45,856 nt of DNA, from contig CAZWWS010000014.1 of the NCBI GenBank assembly GCA_964637445.1, positions 1-45,856 of the forward strand. Reading direction: 5' to 3'. Made by a program: the position numbers and the translations under genes. Origin of the DNA: M3 sp964637445 (GTDB lineage Bacteria > Bacteroidota > Bacteroidia > Bacteroidales > Muribaculaceae). Positions 7,971 to 16,157 of this stretch are shown piece after piece (within the stretch, counting starts at the first letter, position 1; every line of letters starts with the position of its first letter). The notes beneath the pieces are model-generated. The model was given only the letters and a program-made list of their open reading frames with translations, was not told the origin of the DNA and searched no databases.

Positions 7971-9332
7971 TCAGACGGCGAAGTGGGCGAGCAGAGCCCA
8001 TGAGATTGACATATAGATTACCATGCCGATGATGTCGTTGGTGATGGAGATAAACGGACCGGTGGCAAGGGCGGGGTCGATTTTGAGTCGTTCGAGAGTC
8101 AATGGCACGAATGTGCCAAACACTGATGCGAAAATCACCACGGCAAAGAGCGATGCCGACACTGCAAGTGTGGCAATGTGTTGCGATGGGTTTACCAAAA
8201 AATTATATAGGAAAACCAGCATAGATATTATTGTGGCATTGACCAACCCGGCTCCAAGTTCGCGTAGGAGTTGACGACCGGAATTTTTGATGTCGAGAGT
8301 GCCGTTGGCAAGGCCTTGCACCACGATGGCCGACGATTGAATACCTACGTTACCTCCCGTGCCGCCAATCAGAGGAATGAAAGCGGCGAGAGCCGGTATT
8401 GCTGCAAGGCTGCCTTCGTAGTGACCAAGAATGAGGGAGTTGCCAAGGCCTCCGACGATACCAATCAATAGCCAAGGCAAGCGAGCTTTGGTCTGAGCGA
8501 ATAGGGAGTCGTCGGTTTCGATGTCGGTGGAGAGACCTGATGCCAATTGGTAGTCGCGTTCGGTGGCTTCGCGCACTTGATCCATCACGTCGTCGACGGT
8601 GATGCGTCCTACCAAGCGACCGATGGAGTCGATAACCGGCATAGCTACAAGGTCATATTTCTGGAAGTCGAGAGCCACTTCATCGATAGGAGTGTCGGCT
8701 TTAACGGCTATGGGGTCGCACTCCATCACATGTTTAATCTTCGATACCGATGGGTGGGTAATCATCTTTTTCAAGGGGAAGATGCCGCGAAGTTTGTCGT
8801 CGTTGTCGACTACATAGACGTAGTAGATTTCGTCCATATCTTCGGCTTGCAGGCGCATTTGCTTTACGCACTCGGGCATACTCCAATTTTCGTTAACCAC
8901 GATCATTTCCGTACCCATAAGACCACCGGCGGTGTCTTCGTCATATTGAAGAAGGTCGACGATGTTGCCGGCTTGCTCGGTGTCTTCAAGGTTGGCGAGG
9001 ATCTCTTCGCGGTCTTCTTCGTCAAGCTCTTGGATCACGTCGACGGCATCGTCGGTGTCGAGGTGGTCGAGTTGCTTGGCAATCTCTTCGGCCGGCATGT
9101 TGGCCAGGAGCTTGCGACGATCGTCCTCGTCGAGTTCGACAAGCACGTCGGCTGCAGTCTCTTCGTCGAGAAGTTTGTAAAGAAATTCGGCCTCGTCGAT
9201 GTCGAGGTCTTGGTATAGCTCGGCAATGTCGGCAGGGTGGAGCTGTGATAGCTCGCGACGTGCCGACTCTTCATCGCCGTTGGCGATGATGGAGCGGATA
9301 TGTTCGAGATATTCGGGGGTATATTCTTTCAT
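7971..9332 (-). CDS. mgtE: Magnesium transporter MgtE
   Basis: A 453-residue Mg2+ channel/transporter of the inner membrane. The N-terminal acidic superhelical domain (about 1-130) shows the repeating LDIDEAEFLYKLLDEE and LDTDDAVDVIQELDEEDRE patterns. A pair of CBS domains (about 135-255) follows and acts as the cytoplasmic Mg2+ sensor that closes the pore. The C-terminal membrane domain (about 280-453) contains the conserved PLIGGTGGNVGIQSSAIVV pore segment. The length is typical. It starts 18 bp after rsmA and is co-transcribed with it from the promoter at 10199-10229. Confidence 0.97.
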   Translation of the reverse strand: MKEYTPEYLEHIRSIIANGDEESARRELSQLHPADIAELYQDLDIDEAEFLYKLLDEETAADVLVELDEDDRRKLLANMPAEEIAKQLDHLDTDDAVDVIQELDEEDREEILANLEDTEQAGNIVDLLQYDEDTAGGLMGTEMIVVNENWSMPECVKQMRLQAEDMDEIYYVYVVDNDDKLRGIFPLKKMITHPSVSKIKHVMECDPIAVKADTPIDEVALDFQKYDLVAMPVIDSIGRLVGRITVDDVMDQVREATERDYQLASGLSTDIETDDSLFAQTKARLPWLLIGIVGGLGNSLILGHYEGSLAAIPALAAFIPLIGGTGGNVGIQSSAIVVQGLANGTLDIKNSGRQLLRELGAGLVNATIISMLVFLYNFLVNPSQHIATLAVSASLFAVVIFASVFGTFVPLTLERLKIDPALATGPFISITNDIIGMVIYMSISWALLAHFAV

Positions 9333-9350
9333 TGTTTACGTGGGGGTGGA

Positions 9351-10133
9351 TTATTCGCGCGATTGCGTGATGAGACGTGTTAGTTGGACAAACTCTGCTA
9401 CTCCGAGCTGCTCGGGGCGTTTGGCGAGGAGCGGGTCGTCCGGCAAAGGGATGCCGGCAGGGAAAAGCCCGCGCAGAGAGTTGCGCAAGGTTTTTCGTCG
9501 TTGTCCAAAAGAGGTCTTCACCACGGTGCGAAATGTGCGTTCGTCGCATCCAAGCGAAGTGACATCGTTGCGTGTGAGTTTTATCACACCCGATTTCACC
9601 TTTGGAGGCGGGTTGAACACATGCTCATCGACCGTAAACAGATATTCGACTTTGTACCATGCTTGGAGCAGTACACTCAGTATTCCGTAGACTTTCGATC
9701 CCGGAGGGGCTGCAAGTCGCTCGGCTACTTCTTTTTGAAGCATTCCGGAGCAACAGATTACTTGGTCCTTGTAGTCGAGTACCTTGAAAAATATTTGAGA
9801 TGATATGTTGTAAGGATAGTTGCCGATGACGCAAAATTGGCGGTTGCCATAGACTTTTTTCAAATCCATCTGCAAGAAGTCGCCTTCGATGATGCGGTCG
9901 GATAGCGATGGGAAGTTGACGTTGAGATATTCGACCGATTCTGAATCGATTTCTGCAACAGTCACATCGTGTTCGGCTGTGAGGAGGAATTGTGTCAATA
10001 CACCCATTCCCGGTCCTACTTCCATCACCGGGGTGCCACGATATTCGTCGAGGGTGGCGGCGATGCGTCGCGCCACAGAGAGGTCAGTAAGAAAGTGTTG
10101 TCCGAGAGCTTTCTTCGGCTTTACTTTGTGCAT
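9351..10133 (-). CDS. rsmA: 16S rRNA dimethyladenosine transferase RsmA (KsgA)
   Basis: A 260-residue S-adenosylmethionine-dependent methyltransferase that dimethylates two adjacent adenines in helix 45 of 16S rRNA late in 30S assembly. The start VKPKKALGQHFLTD is characteristic. Motif I EVGPGMG (38-44) binds SAM, and the catalytic motif IV reads NYPYNIS (105-111), the form usual in Bacteroidetes in place of NLPYNIS. The C-terminal helical domain is complete. It precedes mgtE by 17 bp. Its consensus promoter is at 10199-10229. Confidence 0.97.
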   Translation of the reverse strand: MHKVKPKKALGQHFLTDLSVARRIAATLDEYRGTPVMEVGPGMGVLTQFLLTAEHDVTVAEIDSESVEYLNVNFPSLSDRIIEGDFLQMDLKKVYGNRQFCVIGNYPYNISSQIFFKVLDYKDQVICCSGMLQKEVAERLAAPPGSKVYGILSVLLQAWYKVEYLFTVDEHVFNPPPKVKSGVIKLTRNDVTSLGCDERTFRTVVKTSFGQRRKTLRNSLRGLFPAGIPLPDDPLLAKRPEQLGVAEFVQLTRLITQSRE

Positions 10134-10198
10134 GGTTCCCTCCTTTCTTTAGGATGTTGATAATAGGATCGGCGATGCTCCTCTACGGCATCACGATG

Positions 10199-10229
10199 CA
10201 AAGGTAGTGAAATCCCTCGAAAGTCCAAA
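10199..10229 (-). promoter_or_regulatory. Promoter of rsmA-mgtE
   Basis: On the minus strand TTTG (10226-10229), 19 bp, then TACCTTTG (10199-10206), a full consensus match. The leader to the rsmA ATG at 10133 is about 60 nt. Confidence 0.75.
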
Positions 10230-10250
10230 ACAAAAGCTGCACAATAGAGC

Positions 10251-10475
10251 CTATTTCTCTTGAATACATTCAATGAAAAATGGAGAAGAAAAAGGAAGTT
10301 TAATCCATTCTTTTTTGCTTGGAGAACCAGTCCAGATCCATCCTCCGACTAACCCACCGCGCGCGATAATATATTCGCCATTCATATCCTCTAAAAATTC
10401 GATTTCTACCATTGCTTTCTGTGGAAGTAATATTGGCTCATCGAATTTATAAATAAATTTTTCGTCGGTTATCAT
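10251..10475 (-). CDS. C-terminal half of a frameshifted carboxypeptidase-regulatory-domain protein
   Basis: A 74-residue frame with no signal or motif of its own. Read together with the upstream gene it looks like the detached end of that protein. Its frame extends upstream of the ATG as IDYSKEMITDEKFIYKF, which follows naturally from NNPIY at the end of the preceding frame if one TA unit is removed from the TATATATATA run near 10491-10503. Proteins of that kind usually end in strands such as MVEIEFLEDMNGEYIIARGG, as here. The ATG overlaps the upstream TGA (ATGA), so reinitiation could still make it separately. Confidence 0.6.
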   Translation of the reverse strand: MITDEKFIYKFDEPILLPQKAMVEIEFLEDMNGEYIIARGGLVGGWIWTGSPSKKEWIKLPFSSPFFIECIQEK

Positions 10476-11098
10476 CTCTTTAGAGTAGTCAATATATATA
10501 TAGGATTGTTCTGAACAGATACAAAATTCTCAGTTTCTTTGCCGGATACAAGAGAGGCATCATAAATGTTGACTCTGAATTTCATTGACGATAGCATATT
10601 TGGGGCAGTTTTGCAGTAAAAACCAATGCTTTCAAGCCATGTCCTTTTGTCTGATGATTCGATGTCAAATCCGTATGTAGAGCCTTTCCTCTCTTGATAT
10701 GATTGACTGAAAAGACCAAAAGATCGCTTTTTCCCTTTTTTTATTTTCTTCGTTTTTTGGGGTAGACTTACTGTAATTTCATTAAGTTGGTACGGCTTTT
10801 TACTTAACTCTATGTATACTGTGTCTTTAGGGGAAAAAGGAGGCAATAAAAATGATTCGTAACCAATTGCATAAAATTCGATGGTATCAGTGTTTAGTGA
10901 GGGTTGGTATTTGAATGAAACTAATCCATTCTCATTGGCTAAAGTTCCAATGTCGTGATTTAGAAATCTGGCGCAGCAATATGAGATAGGTTGAGCAGAT
11001 TCTGTGTCGATTATTTTGAATGTAAGAGGTGATTTTTCAATTGCTATGGCTGAAATATAATTACAGATACATATTGCAATAAAAAGCAAAACGCGCAT
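10472..11098 (-). CDS. Secreted carboxypeptidase-regulatory-like domain protein, 5' part of a frameshifted gene
   Basis: A 208-residue frame with a signal peptide (MRVLLFIAICICNYISAIAI) followed by a CarboxypepD_reg-like beta-sandwich (about 25-100): FKIIDTESAQPISYCCARFL, then GTLANENGLVSFKY and IEFYAIGYESFLLP. A basic linker (about 112-125) and a segment MLSSMKFRVNIYDASL follow, which in related Bacteroidetes proteins is continued by a further beta-rich part. Here the frame ends soon after NNPIYI, and the missing part is found in the next frame (10251-10475). The break lies in a TA dinucleotide run, so it may be a real lesion, a phase-variable site or a sequencing error. Function unknown; probably periplasmic or surface-located. 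Confidence 0.65.
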   Translation of the reverse strand: MRVLLFIAICICNYISAIAIEKSPLTFKIIDTESAQPISYCCARFLNHDIGTLANENGLVSFKYQPSLNTDTIEFYAIGYESFLLPPFSPKDTVYIELSKKPYQLNEITVSLPQKTKKIKKGKKRSFGLFSQSYQERKGSTYGFDIESSDKRTWLESIGFYCKTAPNMLSSMKFRVNIYDASLVSGKETENFVSVQNNPIYILTTLKR

Positions 11099-11146
11099 TG
11101 TTTGATCAATAAAAATGATAATTCATAGGTTAACTACATAATAAAT

Positions 11147-11182
11147 ACATACCAAACTTCTGATGTTAGAAATTTGGTATGT
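11147..11182. terminator. Inverted repeat, probable slyD terminator
   Basis: Perfect 10-bp arms ACATACCAAA (11147-11156) and TTTGGTATGT (11173-11182) with a 16-nt loop, 19 bp beyond the slyD stop. The T-tract on the minus strand (ATTTATTA) is weak, so termination efficiency is uncertain. Confidence 0.5.
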
Positions 11183-11201
11183 AAGTTATTTTAGAAAATT
11201 T

Positions 11202-11765
11202 TTAGTGGCAGCCGCTGCAGTGGTCATCGTCGCAACCGCAGTGGTCGTCGCAGTCGCCATGGCAACCGCAACCACAGCCATGTTGGGGGTTGAGCTCTTC
11301 GGCGGTGGCGTCGCGTACGGCAAGGATTTTGCCGGCAAAGCGCACGTCTTTGCCTGCGAGCGGATGGTTGAAGTCCATGGTCACGTTTTCGGCAGTGACT
11401 TCAATTACAACGCCGTTGATGCGGTAGCCCTCAGATGTCATCATGGGTACGATGGCGCCTTTCTTGATGTGCTCTTCGTCAAATTTGCCGTCTACTTCGA
11501 AAATGTCGCGTTCGAGAGTGGCTATTTGCTCATCGTCGCGAGGGCCGAAAGCCTCTTCTGCCTTTACGATGACGTCGAATGTGTCGCCTACGCCAAGACC
11601 TTCTACAGCCTTTTCAAGAGGGACAATCATGCCGGGAGTCACTCCGAAGATGAAGCGTTCGGGGTCTTCGGTATTGGTTTGATGCACAAGTTTCTGACCC
11701 TTTTCTGAGACTTCGTATAAGTCGTAGCCGAGTTCTACGTATTTACCGGTTTGAATTTTTTCCAT
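11202..11765 (-). CDS. slyD: SlyD-type FKBP peptidyl-prolyl isomerase with metal-binding tail
   Basis: A 187-residue cytoplasmic proline isomerase and chaperone. The FKBP core is interrupted by an IF (insert-in-flap) chaperone domain, as in SlyD: GMIVPLEKAVEGLGVGDTFD, then the AEEAFGPRDDEQI segment, the IF region, and NGVVIEVTAENVTMDFNHPLAGK closing the FKBP fold. The last 24 residues are extremely rich in Cys, His and Asp (the GCGCGCHGDCDDHCG stretch and beyond), a tail that binds Ni, Zn or similar ions. In other bacteria such tails support nickel delivery to hydrogenase; the client here is unknown. It lies 62 bp after the rRNA methyltransferase gene and may share its promoter. Confidence 0.93.
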   Translation of the reverse strand: MEKIQTGKYVELGYDLYEVSEKGQKLVHQTNTEDPERFIFGVTPGMIVPLEKAVEGLGVGDTFDVIVKAEEAFGPRDDEQIATLERDIFEVDGKFDEEHIKKGAIVPMMTSEGYRINGVVIEVTAENVTMDFNHPLAGKDVRFAGKILAVRDATAEELNPQHGCGCGCHGDCDDHCGCDDDHCSGCH

Positions 11766-11827
11766 AATCTGAAATATGAGTGTAAATATTTTGTTCCTAC
11801 TATGTTAAATGCAAATTTCGTGCCAAA

Positions 11828-13216
11828 CTAACGAGTCGTTGGTTGTTGCGACAATATTCGCCATTCGGCAGGATAGAGATTGTTGGCGCGATTACCGAGA
11901 TTTTTTACAAATCCAAGCGGATGCCCTCCGTAGGTGAGAAGCAGGTAGCCACGCGGAGCGTCATCGACCACTATGGCTTCGTGGCGCAGATAGGCGATGG
12001 CTGTGTCGTAGTCCACTTCGTGGCGTGGGAATGCCTCCGGCGATAGTCGGGTAGACATAGCAAGCGATTGCGTGGGGATGAGGTCGCGACCTTTGATGGT
12101 GGCGATGCGCAGACCGTAGTGGATGAGGTCGAGATGGCGATGAGCAGTGGCGAGCAGTGATGATGTCTCTTTAGGGAATGCCATTATTCGGTCGTCTTCT
12201 ATTGTGATGTCCCACTCTTGGGGATTTTCAAGCCATTTGCGGGCTTGCTCTATCGTGGGGTTGAGTTTGCTCTTTTGCGGTCGCTCGCGACGAGTGCGAG
12301 CCGATGTCGAGCCTAATTCGCCCGGCTTTTGCATCACAGCCATAAACAATCCTTCGCCTCGTGTGCGTCCCGGAATGAAGCGATAGCAGTGGTGTGGCGT
12401 GTCGATGCCCGGAGCGATGTTCCACTCCGAGGGAACGTTCAGGTCGATGGAGGTAGCTCCGTATTCGCGATGCAGGTAGTCGACGAGATGTTCGTTTTCG
12501 GTGCGATTGAATGTGCAAGTGCTATAGATGAGGTATCCTCCCGGCTTCAGTGCCTGCCACAGATTGTCGACAATCTCTCGCTGACGCTCGGCACATTCCT
12601 CTACAAGTCGTGGCGACCATTGCGCCACCGCTTCAGCATCTTTGCGCATCATGCCTTCGCCGGAGCATGGCACATCGGCAGCTATGATGTCGAATATCTC
12701 TCCCATATCGGCATAGCGAGCGGTGTCGCCGCGACTTACGATACATCGGCCATAACCCCATTTGATGAGATTTTCGCGAAGAATGACAGCGCGCGACCCT
12801 ACATATTCGTTGGCAAATACTGTCGCTCCATCGGGGAGGGCATCGATGGCTGCGGTGGTTTTGCCTCCGGGGGCGGCACATGCGTCAAGAAAGGTGATAG
12901 GATGCTCTATCATTGAGGCAAGAAGAGCCACTGCATGATGGGTGATCATCGAAGATGCATCTTGCACATAGTATAGTCCTTGATGCATGGCAGGGTCGAA
13001 AGTGAACGATGGCCGTTCGTCGAGATAGCGCCCAAGCCGACACCAAGGCACTTGCTCGCCCGCTGTGTCGTGATTGCCTTTTGCATGGTTGATTCTGATG
13101 GCCACCGAAGGCTCGGTAGTGAGTGCTTCGGCAAGTCCGGCAAAAGCCGGTTCGGCATTAATCATGTCGAGAAATGCTTGAGGCAATCGGTGTGAAGATA
13201 TATTTTTATCAGCCAT
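11828..13216 (-). CDS. RsmF/RsmB-type rRNA cytosine-C5 methyltransferase
   Basis: A 462-residue methyltransferase of the NOL1/NOP2/Sun family. SAM motif DACAAPGGKTTA is at 111-122. The two family cysteines are in DVPCSGEGMM (C184) and YSTCTFNRTEN (C234), the release and catalytic cysteines respectively in characterised relatives. The C-terminal part (about 310-462) resembles the RsmF extra domain with a PUA-like end (VDDAPRGYLLLTYGGHPLGFVKN). RsmF-type enzymes methylate C1407 of 16S rRNA; the exact target here is inferred. The start at 13216 is supported by a consensus-like promoter at 13243-13273. Confidence 0.92.
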   Translation of the reverse strand: MADKNISSHRLPQAFLDMINAEPAFAGLAEALTTEPSVAIRINHAKGNHDTAGEQVPWCRLGRYLDERPSFTFDPAMHQGLYYVQDASSMITHHAVALLASMIEHPITFLDACAAPGGKTTAAIDALPDGATVFANEYVGSRAVILRENLIKWGYGRCIVSRGDTARYADMGEIFDIIAADVPCSGEGMMRKDAEAVAQWSPRLVEECAERQREIVDNLWQALKPGGYLIYSTCTFNRTENEHLVDYLHREYGATSIDLNVPSEWNIAPGIDTPHHCYRFIPGRTRGEGLFMAVMQKPGELGSTSARTRRERPQKSKLNPTIEQARKWLENPQEWDITIEDDRIMAFPKETSSLLATAHRHLDLIHYGLRIATIKGRDLIPTQSLAMSTRLSPEAFPRHEVDYDTAIAYLRHEAIVVDDAPRGYLLLTYGGHPLGFVKNLGNRANNLYPAEWRILSQQPTTR

Positions 13217-13242
13217 TTACGTAATTAGAGGGGAAAACAATA

Positions 13243-13273
13243 CAAAATTATTGTTTTTTGTCGAGATGCGAAA
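13243..13273 (-). promoter_or_regulatory. Promoter of the rRNA methyltransferase gene
   Basis: On the minus strand TAATTTTG (13243-13250) with TTTC 19 bp upstream (13270-13273): a perfect -7 box and a 3/4 match at -33. It is divergent from the small-RNA-like unit that starts at 13344. Confidence 0.6.
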
Positions 13274-13343
13274 CAGTATCACAATTTTCTATGCAAATAA
13301 ATACAAGACAATGAAAAAGTTTTTATAAAAAAGTCTGAAAATG

Positions 13344-13374
13344 TTTGGATTATGAAAAAAATGATGTAATTTTG
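13344..13374 (+). promoter_or_regulatory. Consensus promoter of a free-standing transcript
   Basis: TTTG (13344-13347), 19 bp, then TAATTTTG (13367-13374): a perfect match to the Bacteroidetes consensus. It points into a 120-bp segment that ends in an intrinsic terminator and holds no credible reading frame. Confidence 0.75.
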
Positions 13375-13380
13375 TGGCGA

Positions 13381-13500
13381 GTATCCGAATGCTATGTATT
13401 GTTAGCACGGATATTGTTCCATATTATAGCAATATCACATCCCTGTATACACTTTACAACATGTTTAAGCCACATTGTCGTGAGACAAGGTGGCTTTTTT
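13381..13500 (+). ncRNA. Candidate small RNA of about 120 nt
   Basis: Defined by a perfect promoter (13344-13374) and a strong intrinsic terminator (13467-13500). Inside lies a stem-loop with perfect arms GATATTG (13410-13416) and CAATATC (13430-13436). The neighbouring GH31 gene has its own promoter downstream of the terminator (13532-13562), and the gene to the left is divergent, so this unit seems independent rather than a leader. I do not recognise it as a known RNA family; the start point is estimated from the -7 box. Alternatives are an attenuated leader of the GH31 gene or a short peptide gene. Confidence 0.55.
13467..13500 (+). terminator. Intrinsic terminator of the small RNA candidate
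   Basis: Arms AAGCCACATTGTC (13467-13479) and GACAAGGTGGCTT (13484-13496) with one mismatch and a 4-nt loop, followed by a run of T to 13500. This is a canonical rho-independent signal on the plus strand. Confidence 0.85.
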
Positions 13501-13531
13501 AGTGGCTTACGCTGTTTTAGCGGCCGAAGAC

Positions 13532-13562
13532 TTGGGGATTTCAATGGTTTTGCTTACTTTTG
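13532..13562 (+). promoter_or_regulatory. Promoter of the GH31 gene
   Basis: TTG (13532-13534), 20 bp, then TACTTTTG (13555-13562). The leader to the ATG at 13607 is about 38 nt. Confidence 0.65.
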
Positions 13563-13606
13563 CAAAGCTCTTATTAACTGTAACAACAACCCATTAAGAT
13601 AACAAC

Positions 13607-15994
13607 ATGACTAAGTTTGCTATGTGGCGAAATGCCATAGTTTGCGCTTTGATGCTATTGCCAATGGCTGTAAGCGCATCCGACGGTGTGGTGACTGCTA
13701 CGACCGCCGATGGTCGCACGGTTACGCTGACCGTAATTTCAGATGATATAATCAAGGTGACCAATCTTGCCGCCGGAGAGGTGGCTCCGAAGTCTTATTC
13801 GGCGGTGCTTCAGCCTGAAGTATTTACCGGCAATGTGACTCGTTCGGGCGACACACAAGTGCTCACGACAGCTTCCGGCGTGGTAGCTACGCTCAACGAC
13901 CTGACCGGCGCCGTGACCATAGTGGCAGGGCGCAATGTACTGGCCGACAATGGTGTTCGCACCACGGTCGATGGCAAGCAAACACTTTCGCTATCCACAG
14001 TGGGCAAATGCTCATTTTATGGAGCGGGCGAGCGCGGTCATTCGCTTAACCTTGCCGGCGACACCTTGGTGATGTATAATCGCCAGAACTATGGCTACAC
14101 CGGTTCCGATCCGCGCATCTCGCAGATGAATATCACGATGCCGATGTTTGTTTCGTCGGCCGGATATGCTGTGCTTTTCGACGACTATGCGGCTGCTGAG
14201 ATGGTGATGAGCAATCCGGTGAAATACACCTCCGAAAGCCGCGAGCCGATTTCCTACTACTTTATAAATGGTGGTGGTTCGATGCGCAAAGCCGTTTCGC
14301 AATACACTCGCCTCACAGGACGCCAGGAGCTTCCTCCATTTTGGGCATTGGGATATATCACATCAAAGTATGGCTATAAAACTGCTGCCGAGACCAATGG
14401 TGTAATCGATACGCTCAAAATGAAAGGATACCCTGTAGATGGTGTGGTGCTCGACCTCTATTGGTATGGTAAAGAGGAGGATATGGGACGCTTGGAGTGG
14501 GAGCCGCAGCAATGGGGCGATCACAAAAAGATGCTTGCCGACTTGAAAGCGCGTGGGGTAAACACGGTGATAATCTCTCAGCCTTATGTGCTCCGCAACG
14601 GAAAGGCTATCGACAACTACAATGAGTTGGCTCCGCGTGGAATGTTCTGCCGCGACTCGGTGGGCAATCCTCATGAAGTGACCATTTGGGTTGGCGAGGG
14701 CGGTATGTTTGACGTGTCGAATCCCGACACTCGCCTATGGCTTCGCAATCGCTACAAGAAGCTCACCGACGAAGGTGTGACCGGATGGTGGGGCGACTTG
14801 GGCGAGCCGGAAGTGCATCCCGAAACTATCTACCACTACAACGGCAAGACGGCTCGCGAATACCATAATCTCTATGGCAATGAGTGGAGTCGCATCATAT
14901 ATGAACTGTTTGAAGAGGAATATCCCGACACTCGACTGATGACACTCATGCGTGGTGGTACAGCCGGATTGCAGCGTTTCAGCGTCTATCCATGGTCGAC
15001 CGACGTGTCGCGCTCATGGGGAGGATTGACTCCGCAAGTGATCATCATGCTCAACTCGGGCATGAGCGGACTTGGATATATGTCGCACGATGTGGGCGGA
15101 TTTGCCATCGATGAGGCGTGTCCGGTCGATCCGGAACTCTATGTGCGTTGGTTGCAGCTCGGCACATTCTCGCCGATACTCCGCACCCATGCTCAGCAAG
15201 TAGCCGAGCCGTATCGCTATCCCGAGCAACAAGATATAATACTCGACTTGATCAAAACTCGCTACAAGTGGTTGCCCTATAACTATACGCTTGCCTACGA
15301 AAATGCTTCGGAAGGATTGCCGATGGTGCGCTCGCTCAACTTCTATGGTGAATGTTGCGGATGCATGGATAAGATTACCGACCAATATCTATGGGGACGC
15401 GACGTGATGGTGGCTCCCGTGATGACTCAGGGTGCTACTTCACGCACGATAAAGTTCCCCAACGGGCAATGGGTGGATATGTCGCACCCCGAAAATCTTT
15501 ATGAGGGTAAAACCTCGGTTGAATATGATGCTCCGCTTGCAGTGCTACCTATCTTTGCTCGCGCCGGAGCGTTTATCCCCCAAGCTTCCTATCAGATGGG
15601 TAATACCGGCGACTATGATGCCTCGCGTTACGAAGTGCTCTACTATCCGCGTGGTGGCAAGTCGGAATACACAATGTATGAAGACAATCGCCTCTCAGCT
15701 CAATCGCTCGAAAAGGGAGAGTATCTCCTCGTGAAATTCTCCGGGGATGATAATGCTACGGCAACAACCATTGATGTGCAGTCGGAAGGCGAGTATCCTT
15801 CGATGCCTATGGTGAAGCGCCTCACGATGAAACTCCCCGGAGTGTCGTCGCCGGCATCGGTAACGCTCAATGGCAAGAAACTGGGTAAATCGTCGAAAAA
15901 AGGCTGGAAGTACGACTCAAAAAATTCTACTCTCACAATATCGTTTGATTGGGCGGTGGGAATCCCTACTCAGCTCGTAATCACCAAGAAATAA
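13607..15994 (+). CDS. Secreted GH31 family alpha-glycosidase
   Basis: A 795-residue exported glycoside hydrolase with a signal peptide ending near residue 25 (LLPMAVSASDG). An N-terminal beta-sandwich (about 30-230, with CSFYGAGERGHSLNL) precedes the GH31 (beta/alpha)8 barrel (about 240-590) and C-terminal beta domains. In the barrel, VDGVVLDLYWYG, then GWWGDLGEPE with the predicted nucleophile D397, and YPWSTDVSRSWGGL with the predicted acid/base D466, fit the retaining GH31 layout. Most GH31 enzymes are alpha-glucosidases or alpha-xylosidases; the motif wording differs from the common WxDMNE form, so the substrate is open. It has its own promoter and terminator and is not part of the SusCD locus about 19 kb away. 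Probably periplasmic. Confidence 0.9.
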   Translation: MTKFAMWRNAIVCALMLLPMAVSASDGVVTATTADGRTVTLTVISDDIIKVTNLAAGEVAPKSYSAVLQPEVFTGNVTRSGDTQVLTTASGVVATLNDLTGAVTIVAGRNVLADNGVRTTVDGKQTLSLSTVGKCSFYGAGERGHSLNLAGDTLVMYNRQNYGYTGSDPRISQMNITMPMFVSSAGYAVLFDDYAAAEMVMSNPVKYTSESREPISYYFINGGGSMRKAVSQYTRLTGRQELPPFWALGYITSKYGYKTAAETNGVIDTLKMKGYPVDGVVLDLYWYGKEEDMGRLEWEPQQWGDHKKMLADLKARGVNTVIISQPYVLRNGKAIDNYNELAPRGMFCRDSVGNPHEVTIWVGEGGMFDVSNPDTRLWLRNRYKKLTDEGVTGWWGDLGEPEVHPETIYHYNGKTAREYHNLYGNEWSRIIYELFEEEYPDTRLMTLMRGGTAGLQRFSVYPWSTDVSRSWGGLTPQVIIMLNSGMSGLGYMSHDVGGFAIDEACPVDPELYVRWLQLGTFSPILRTHAQQVAEPYRYPEQQDIILDLIKTRYKWLPYNYTLAYENASEGLPMVRSLNFYGECCGCMDKITDQYLWGRDVMVAPVMTQGATSRTIKFPNGQWVDMSHPENLYEGKTSVEYDAPLAVLPIFARAGAFIPQASYQMGNTGDYDASRYEVLYYPRGGKSEYTMYEDNRLSAQSLEKGEYLLVKFSGDDNATATTIDVQSEGEYPSMPMVKRLTMKLPGVSSPASVTLNGKKLGKSSKKGWKYDSKNSTLTISFDWAVGIPTQLVITKK

Positions 15995-16017
15995 GATAAG
16001 AATCACACGCATTATTT

Positions 16018-16059
16018 CGGGCTATGGTAGTAAAAGCACTATCGTAGCCCGATTTTTTT
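16018..16059 (+). terminator. Intrinsic terminator of the GH31 gene
   Basis: Arms CGGGCTATGGTAG (16018-16030) and CTATCGTAGCCCG (16039-16051) pair over 13 bp with two G-T wobbles, followed by seven T (16053-16059). Confidence 0.85.
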
Positions 16060-16117
16060 GAGGCAATAATAATCGTTAAGAATATATAACAATGGGGATG
16101 GTTGTGTGGATTTTGCA

Positions 16118-16125
16118 TACTTTTG
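16118..16125 (+). promoter_or_regulatory. -7 box upstream of the LOG-family gene
   Basis: TACTTTTG matches TAnnTTTG. No clear -33 element was found 19-21 bp upstream. The leader would be about 26 nt. Confidence 0.5.
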
Positions 16126-16157
16126 CACTCGAAACCTGAAGTAAGAAACGAAATGAA

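Noticed and set aside
8547..9218. A 223-codon open frame opposite mgtE
   Set aside because: The translation is a repetitive Val/His/Asp-rich shadow of the acidic MgtE N-domain; mgtE is unambiguous.
13345..13602. An 85-codon frame over the small RNA candidate
   Set aside because: It starts within the promoter, runs through the terminator and ends just before the GH31 start. Composition is unremarkable and no homology is evident.
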